DNA of 5,134 nucleotides from CAZNQW01 sp964575225. GTDB taxonomy: Bacteria; Chloroflexota; Anaerolineae; JAAYZQ01. The notes beneath the pieces were generated by a model. It had not been told where the DNA came from and made no database searches. It was given only the letters and a program-made list of their open reading frames with translations. The translations under genes were made by a program, and so were the position numbers. Location: positions 1-5,134 of the forward strand of contig CAZNQW010000267.1 in the NCBI GenBank assembly GCA_964575225.1, in the 5' to 3' direction. The stretch's first letter is position 1. Each line of letters starts with the position of its first letter. Below are positions 1-3,137 of this stretch, one piece after another.

Positions 1-46
1 TACACCCTATCCTACACTCTTTCCCTACACGACGCTCTTCCGATCT
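1..46 (+). other. Illumina TruSeq HT adapter contamination (P5 tail + i5 index + Read 1 primer site)
   Basis: Bases 14-46 are an exact 33-base match, from memory, to the Illumina Read 1 sequencing primer site, beginning ACACTCTTTCCC and ending CTCTTCCGATCT. Bases 6-13 (CCTATCCT) match the TruSeq HT i5 index D503, and bases 1-5 (TACAC) match the end of the P5 oligo, so all three parts are in library order. Read on the minus strand, the adapter gives the familiar artefact peptide EIGRASCRERV. This is library sequence left on a contig end, most likely from an untrimmed read that ran through a short insert. Biological sequence starts at about base 47, and any ORF reaching into this stretch is artefactual. 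Confidence 0.97.
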
Positions 47-201
47 CCGGATCGCAGTTGAGTGCTCGGCGCGGATCGGGCGAGCCCAGGCCATTAGAGG
101 TTGGATGACAGGCCGGAAGGTAAGGCTCGCCTACTTGATGCCCAGCGCGATCCCATGTCCGCAGGGTTGCTACTGGAAGGGGATTTGGGACGACCTGCCG
201 A

Positions 202-227
202 GGCCCCCATACCCCCGGCCGGGGGCC
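202..227. repeat. GC-rich palindrome / hairpin
   Basis: Bases 212-225 (CCCCCGGCCGGGGG) are a perfect 14-bp palindrome able to form a 5-bp all-GC stem (212-216 with 221-225) around GGCC. An alternative 7-bp stem pairs GGCCCCC (202-208) with GGGGGCC (221-227), so the two folds compete. No T-tract follows on either strand, so it is not a classical intrinsic terminator. It may be a transcription-slowing structure behind a gene that lies off the contig, or a neutral GC-rich palindrome. Confidence 0.45.
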
Positions 228-355
228 AAAGCGCCACAGACGGGCGGCCCCGGAACCCCCCGAAATTGTCCACCGGGGATCGCCGAGATCCCTGGATGGG
301 GCGGTTGGAGCTAGCGATCTGGGCGTATCGCAGTTGGAGCGCGATAGGAGGCAAT

Positions 356-478
356 ATGACATCACACGACCTGGGGCCCACGCCGTCCCGGGGGACCTAC
401 CTTCATGTTTCCATCAACGGCCCGGAGGGTGGGGAGGATTTTCGGGTGTTTCTGCCTTCTGCCCTCCGGGGGAAGTAG
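356..478 (+). CDS. Possible small ORF, 40 aa, unknown function
   Basis: An ATG at 356 follows an AGGAGG at 346-351 with a short 4-base spacer and opens 40 codons ending in TAG (476-478). The peptide starts MTSHDLGPTPSRG, continues through TYLHVSINGPEGGEDFRVFLP and ends SALRGK. The middle has an alternating pattern compatible with two short beta strands. I recognise no family. The frame is open further upstream but has no better ribosome site. It lies upstream of the strong promoter at 554-582, so it would need another promoter, and none is evident. It may be a real small protein, the remnant of a decayed gene, or chance. Confidence 0.25.
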   Translation: MTSHDLGPTPSRGTYLHVSINGPEGGEDFRVFLPSALRGK

Positions 479-553
479 GCGCCGGTTGCGTCCCATCCGC
501 TGCCCGGCCTGGTGCTTTGGCCTCATGGGGCCGTCAGGGATGCAATCCAGCGT

Positions 554-582
554 TTGACACGTTTCCGAACTTGGGCTACAAT
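554..582 (+). promoter_or_regulatory. Near-consensus sigma70-type promoter
   Basis: A perfect -35 box TTGACA (554-559) is followed, after an optimal 17-bp spacer, by TACAAT (577-582), which matches the -10 consensus at five of six positions. Transcription would start at about 589-591, giving a leader of about 60 bases before the ATG at 650. An 11-of-12 match at ideal spacing is striking in GC-rich DNA. It predicts strong, largely constitutive housekeeping-sigma expression of the GlsB-family gene and the coupled gene behind it. No operator palindrome was seen around it. Confidence 0.8.
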
Positions 583-635
583 AGGGTTTGTCGTGGTTGG
601 GTCGGCGACAGAGCACCCCAAATCAGAACCAACAG

Positions 636-643
636 AAAGGAAA
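636..643 (+). promoter_or_regulatory. Ribosome binding site of the GlsB-family gene
   Basis: AAAGGAAA lies 6 bases before the ATG at 650. This choice discards an in-frame ATG at 512, which lies upstream of the predicted transcription start and would add 46 residues with no family resemblance. Confidence 0.7.
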
Positions 644-649
644 TCGAAC

Positions 650-907
650 ATGCCTGTCTATGCTTTACTTGTGTGGCTCATTATTGGCGCGTTGGCCGGC
701 TGGCTGGCTCAGCGCATCTTGGGCAAGGTCGGCCCCTTTGGATTGATAGGCGACATCATCGTGGGCTTGGTTGGGGCCGTCATCGGCGGCTACCTCCTGG
801 GCCTCCTGGGTGGATCGGGGACCGGCGGCATCCTCGTCTCGTTTTTGACCGCACTGGTCGGTGCCGTATTGCTGGTCTGGGTGTTGGGCAAGATTGTGAA
901 GCGTTAG
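650..907 (+). CDS. GlsB/YeaQ/YmgE family stress-response membrane protein
   Basis: This is an 85-aa, almost wholly hydrophobic inner-membrane protein of the GlsB/YeaQ/YmgE family (older name: transglycosylase-associated protein), and the length is normal for the family. Three membrane segments are visible at about residues 3-20, 30-54 and 58-80. The family pattern is clear: IIGALAGWLA (11-20), then a Gly-rich GLIGDIIVGLVGAVIGG (31-47), ending in a positively charged tail KIVKR. Members are associated with general, acid or envelope stress, but their biochemical activity is unknown. The start at 650 is supported by AAAGGAAA at 636-643 and by the position of the first helix. A near-consensus promoter lies 68 bp upstream. 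The stop codon overlaps the ribosome site of the next gene, implying coupled expression. Confidence 0.93.
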   Translation: MPVYALLVWLIIGALAGWLAQRILGKVGPFGLIGDIIVGLVGAVIGGYLLGLLGGSGTGGILVSFLTALVGAVLLVWVLGKIVKR

Positions 908-911
908 GAGG
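906..911 (+). promoter_or_regulatory. Shine-Dalgarno overlapping the upstream stop codon (translational coupling)
   Basis: AGGAGG at 906-911 includes the last two bases of the TAG stop (905-907) of the GlsB-family gene and sits 5 bases before the ATG at 917. Ribosomes terminating on the first gene would be placed directly on the start site of the second, so coupled translation is likely. Confidence 0.8.
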
Positions 912-916
912 ACGTC

Positions 917-1510
917 ATGGCAGATAGAGACACCGATAGGTTGGCCAGCGATTTGCTGTCCATGTTGCGCGATGCCCTCAGCAAGCCGTTGCCCGGCACT
1001 GCGCCAAGCCAGCCTCAGCCTCAGCCTCAGGTGGATGAGGATTCGTTGTTGGACACAATCAAAGAGTTTTTGACGCAGTCACTGCCTGGCACGAAAGAGA
1101 AAGAGGAGCAGACAGCGCCGGCGGCACCGGTGGCCCCGGCGGCACCGACAGTCGTCCCAGTCCAGCCCCAACCTTCGGCCGCGACTCAAAAGACGGAGGA
1201 GGAAAAGCCTGCTGAGCAGGGCGAATCAGAGCCAGTTTCTTCGTTTGTGGGCGCCGGGGATGAGGGCGGCTGGGAGGCCATGCTCCATCGCCACGAGCTA
1301 GAGCGGGAAGAGATGCAATGGCGCCACGAGCAGGAACGCGAGGACATGCACCGTCGCCACGAGCAGGAGAGGGAGACAGTGGGCTATGAGCGCGAGCGGG
1401 ATAAGGAAGACGCCAAGCGCAGGCGCGAGGTAGAGCGAGAGGCCCGCAAGAGGGAGCATGAGAGAGCCAAGGAGGAGCACGGACGCGGCAAGGGAAGGGG
1501 AAAGGCGTAG
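917..1510 (+). CDS. Hypothetical hydrophilic protein with C-terminal 11-residue charged repeats
   Basis: This 197-aa protein is of no family I recognise and has no signal peptide or membrane helix. It has three parts. Residues 1-59 carry two related amphipathic segments, each ending in LPGT (SDLLSMLRDALSKPLPGT, 11-28, and DSLLDTIKEFLTQSLPGT, 42-59), joined by a QPQPQPQ linker. Residues 60-118 are a disordered-looking Pro/Ala/Glu-rich stretch. Residues 122-187 are six uninterrupted 11-residue units rich in Arg, Glu and His, starting MLHRHELEREE, MQWRHEQERED and MHRRHEQERET, probably a long charged helix or coiled coil. The tail HGRGKGRGKA is strongly basic and could touch nucleic acid or membrane. 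It lies 9 bp after the GlsB-family gene with an overlapping ribosome site, suggesting the two act together, perhaps as a cytoplasmic partner of the membrane protein. Function is unknown. Confidence 0.85.
   Translation: MADRDTDRLASDLLSMLRDALSKPLPGTAPSQPQPQPQVDEDSLLDTIKEFLTQSLPGTKEKEEQTAPAAPVAPAAPTVVPVQPQPSAATQKTEEEKPAEQGESEPVSSFVGAGDEGGWEAMLHRHELEREEMQWRHEQEREDMHRRHEQERETVGYERERDKEDAKRRREVEREARKREHERAKEEHGRGKGRGKA
1007..1030 (+). repeat. Hexanucleotide tandem repeat coding for a Gln-Pro linker
   Basis: Three exact CCTCAG units at 1013-1030, preceded by a one-mismatch unit (AGCCAG, 1007-1012), encode the QPQPQPQ linker at about residues 32-38 of the repeat protein. It is a slippage-prone tract whose length could vary between strains without breaking the frame. 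Confidence 0.75.
1280..1477 (+). repeat. Six tandem 33-bp units encoding 11-residue repeats
   Basis: Six consecutive in-frame 33-bp units encode residues 122-187. The first three are close to each other: consensus M-x-x-R-H-E-x-E-R-E-[DET], with HEQERE exact in units 2 and 3. The last three (VGYERERDKED, AKRRREVEREA, RKREHERAKEE) are diverged but keep the charge pattern. An 11-residue period is that of hendecad coiled coils or straight amphipathic helices. The gradient from similar to diverged units suggests growth by tandem duplication. Confidence 0.8.
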
Positions 1511-1573
1511 GCGCGGAGCAGAGAAACGTGGTGGTCTGTCGGGAGAGGTTGGACAAAGTAGGATAAGGGCTCT

Positions 1574-2743
1574 ATGACGTTTGGTGAAGAGCAACGGCGA
1601 ATTCGGACGGTCATCATGCGCGGCGGCACCAGCCGCGGCTTGTTCCTTCGGCGCAGCGAGCTTCCCGTCGATCCCGATTTGCGGGACCGGGTCATCTTGC
1701 GCCTGTACGGCAGTCCCGATGTGCGCCAGATCGACGGCCTGGGCGGCGCCGACCCCCTGACCAGCAAGTTGGCCATCATTGGGCCATCCACCCGGCCCGA
1801 CGCCGACGTGGATTACACTTTTGCCCAGGTGAGTATCGGCCGGCCTTTTGTCGATTATGCCGGCAACTGCGGCAACATCTCTTCGGCTGTGGGACCCTAC
1901 GCCATCGATGAGGGACTGGTCGATGCCGTCGGGCCGGTGACGACGGTGCGCATCCACCAGACCAACACCCGCTGCGTACTGGTGGCCCAGGTGCCGGTGC
2001 GCCACGGCAAGGCTGCGGTCGAGGGGGAGTATGCCATCGATGGCGTGCCCGGTACGGGCGCCCGCATTGCCCTCGATTTTTCTGATACGGCGGGGGCTGT
2101 GACGGGCACGCTGTTGCCCACGGGTCGTCCGCTGAATCGGCTGGAGGTGCCGGGTGTGGGTCCCATCGAGCTGTCGCTGGTGGATGCCGGGACGCCCTGC
2201 GTGTTTGTGCGCGCCCGGGATCTGGGATTAGTGGGCGTCGAGAGTGCGGCCGAGATCGACGCCGACCGCGACCTGAACGAGCGCATCGAGCGCATCCGCG
2301 GCACGGCGGCGGCAGCGGTGGGCATCGTCGACCGCTGGCAGGACGCTGCCGTGCGGAGCCCCTATCTACCCTTTTTTGTGCTGGTCAGTCCGCCGGCGCC
2401 CTACATGGCAGCGGGCTCGGGGCAGGCAGTTGGCGCCGGACAGGTGGACCTGGTGGCCCGCCTGTTGTTCATGCTCAGGATGCACAAAACCTACGCCGTC
2501 ACCGGCACGGTCTGCACCGGCGCGGCGGCTCGGATCCCCGGCACTCTGGTCCACGAGGCGATTCCGGTCGAGCGGCGAATGGGCACCTCGGTGCGCATCG
2601 GCCATCCTGCGGGCGTGATCGATATCGACGTTACCGTGGACCTCACGGGGGCCGAGCCGCGGTTGGCGCGGGCGGCGTTGGGGCGTACGGCCCGCCGCCT
2701 GATGGAAGGGTACGCCTTTGTGCCCTGGGGTTTGTTCTCGTAG
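1574..2743 (+). CDS. PrpF-family isomerase/tautomerase (2-methylaconitate isomerase-like)
   Basis: This is a complete 389-aa member of the PrpF family (diaminopimelate-epimerase-like fold), which shifts double bonds in unsaturated tricarboxylates or dicarboxylates. Known members are PrpF (2-methylaconitate), GalD (4-oxalomesaconate) and Mii (3-methylitaconate). The hallmark start IRTVIMRGGTSRG is at residues 10-22. Lys65 (in LTSKLAII) and Cys99 (in GNCGN, 97-101) are 34 residues apart, as are the two active-site residues I recall for PrpF (Lys73 and Cys107). The second half shows PGVGPIELSLVDAG (193-206), MHKTYAVTGTVC (303-314), RIGHPAG (341-347) and GRTARRLMEG (370-379). The start at 1574 has only AAGGG (1565-1569) 4 bases upstream, but the N-terminus fits the family. 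No methylcitrate-cycle, gallate or nicotinate gene is visible nearby, so the substrate cannot be assigned. It may be read through from the upstream pair; the gap is 63 bp with no obvious promoter. Confidence 0.93.
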   Translation: MTFGEEQRRIRTVIMRGGTSRGLFLRRSELPVDPDLRDRVILRLYGSPDVRQIDGLGGADPLTSKLAIIGPSTRPDADVDYTFAQVSIGRPFVDYAGNCGNISSAVGPYAIDEGLVDAVGPVTTVRIHQTNTRCVLVAQVPVRHGKAAVEGEYAIDGVPGTGARIALDFSDTAGAVTGTLLPTGRPLNRLEVPGVGPIELSLVDAGTPCVFVRARDLGLVGVESAAEIDADRDLNERIERIRGTAAAAVGIVDRWQDAAVRSPYLPFFVLVSPPAPYMAAGSGQAVGAGQVDLVARLLFMLRMHKTYAVTGTVCTGAAARIPGTLVHEAIPVERRMGTSVRIGHPAGVIDIDVTVDLTGAEPRLARAALGRTARRLMEGYAFVPWGLFS

Positions 2744-2757
2744 GGAGTGGCCGATGT

Positions 2758-2784
2758 AGGGGGTGCCCCATGGGCTATTCCCCT
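2758..2784 (+). terminator. Possible hairpin terminator after the PrpF-family gene
   Basis: Beginning 15 bases after the stop codon, AGGGG (2758-2762) can pair with CCCCT (2780-2784), enclosing an inner GCCC (2765-2768)/GGGC (2772-2775) stem with a CAT loop. There is no following T-tract, so intrinsic termination would be weak. It could instead protect the mRNA 3' end. Confidence 0.3.
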
Positions 2785-2838
2785 GCCTGTAGGATCCCCA
2801 CCCACAGGGTCAGAGCCTCCCAGATGCGTGGCTTCTTG

Positions 2839-2889
2839 CGGCGCAGGGGATTTGTGGGGGTGCGCGCGAACCCCCAAACCCCCGCGCCG
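2839..2889. terminator. Long imperfect GC-rich hairpin between convergent genes
   Basis: Bases 2839-2889 fold into one long stem: 2839-2844 with 2884-2889 (CGGCGC/GCGCCG), an A-C mismatch (2845, 2883), 2846-2849 with 2879-2882 (GGGG/CCCC), a bulged A2850, 2851-2853 with 2876-2878 (TTT/AAA), a GT bulge, then 2856-2861 with 2870-2875 (GGGGGT/ACCCCC), closing an 8-base loop. That is 19 base pairs in 51 bases. It works on both strands and lies between two converging genes, so a bidirectional transcription barrier is plausible. It lacks the T-tract of a standard intrinsic terminator, and CCGGGG (2887-2892) could also pair with a downstream CCCCGG near 2902-2907. Confidence 0.5.
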
Positions 2890-2922
2890 GGGACCTGCGG
2901 CCCCCGGCCCTCCGCAATGAAT

Positions 2923-2980
2923 GCGTTGTCCTGTCGGCAGCCTGGCTGCGCGGGAGGCGATGCGGCTCGGTCGCTCTCCG
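2923..2980. repeat. Diverged intergenic direct repeat, copy A
   Basis: This 58-bp copy aligns to copy B (3043-3099) with about 45 identical positions and one 1-base gap (about 78%). Shared blocks include GCGTTG, GTCG, AGCC, TGCGCGGG and CTCGGTCG in the same order. A further CCGCA lies 11 bases before each copy (2912 and 3032), so the original unit may have been at least 69 bp. Confidence 0.6.
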
Positions 2981-3042
2981 AATGCCCGCCGCTATCTACG
3001 TGCGCCGGGTTCGTGAAATTCGTGGCCGATCCCGCAGTTTGC

Positions 3043-3099
3043 GCGTTGCCCGGTCGAGAGCCGGTTGCGCGGGGGACGGCGCGACTCGGTCGGTCTTCG
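3043..3099. repeat. Diverged intergenic direct repeat, copy B
   Basis: This is the second copy of the element at 2923-2980, in the same orientation and offset by 120 bp. It ends 38 bp from the stop codon of the molybdoenzyme gene. The differences are mostly transitions scattered along the copy, as expected of an old duplication rather than a recent one. Origin and function are unknown: either a decayed tandem duplication of about 120 bp or two members of a dispersed genomic repeat. Confidence 0.6.
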
Positions 3100-3137
3100 C
3101 CGGCCTGGCTCATTAGCCTCGATTGCTGCGCGAGCGG

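Larger units (their letters stand above)
47..553. other. Mostly non-coding region upstream of the promoter
   Basis: No convincing gene is visible on either strand. The open frames here are short, overlap one another in several frames, have low-complexity Pro/Arg/Gly-rich translations typical of GC-rich non-coding DNA, and resemble no family I recognise. The stretch contains a GC palindrome (212-225) and one doubtful small ORF behind an AGGAGG (356-478), listed separately. Because the contig begins at base 47, it could also hold the downstream flank of a gene lost off the left end. Confidence 0.5.
2744..3137. other. Convergent intergenic region with hairpins and a duplicated element
   Basis: This 394-bp gap separates the 3' ends of the PrpF-family gene and the minus-strand molybdoenzyme gene. 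I see no supportable gene. A 211-codon open frame crosses it on the plus strand, but it runs on antisense over the molybdoenzyme, and its translation looks like GC-rich noise. The gap contains two hairpins and two diverged direct copies of a 57-58 bp element, listed separately. Between the copies is a small direct repeat, TTCGTG-AAA-TTCGTG (3010-3024). Confidence 0.7.

Noticed and set aside
51..336. 10-bp exact repeat ATCGCAGTTG at 51-60 and 327-336
   Set aside because: It is too short to be significant and the flanks do not continue the similarity. It is also not at a feature boundary suggesting an attachment site.
12..365. Minus-strand 117-codon ORF ending in EIGRASCRERV
   Set aside because: Its last 11 codons are the Illumina Read 1 adapter and its body is low-complexity GC-rich translation. 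It is an artefact.
974..1093. LPGT motifs as possible sortase (LPXTG) anchors
   Set aside because: Neither is followed by Gly (LPGTA, LPGTK). They lie near the N-terminus, and no signal peptide or C-terminal hydrophobic helix exists.
1511..1573. Separate promoter for the PrpF-family gene (TTGGAC near 1549)
   Set aside because: No acceptable -10 box lies at a workable distance before the start codon, so readthrough from upstream is the simpler reading.
1298..2005. Minus-strand 235-codon ORF across the repeat protein and isomerase
   Set aside because: It is antisense to two well-supported plus-strand genes. Its Leu/Pro/Ala-rich composition mirrors their codon bias and it has no recognisable domain.
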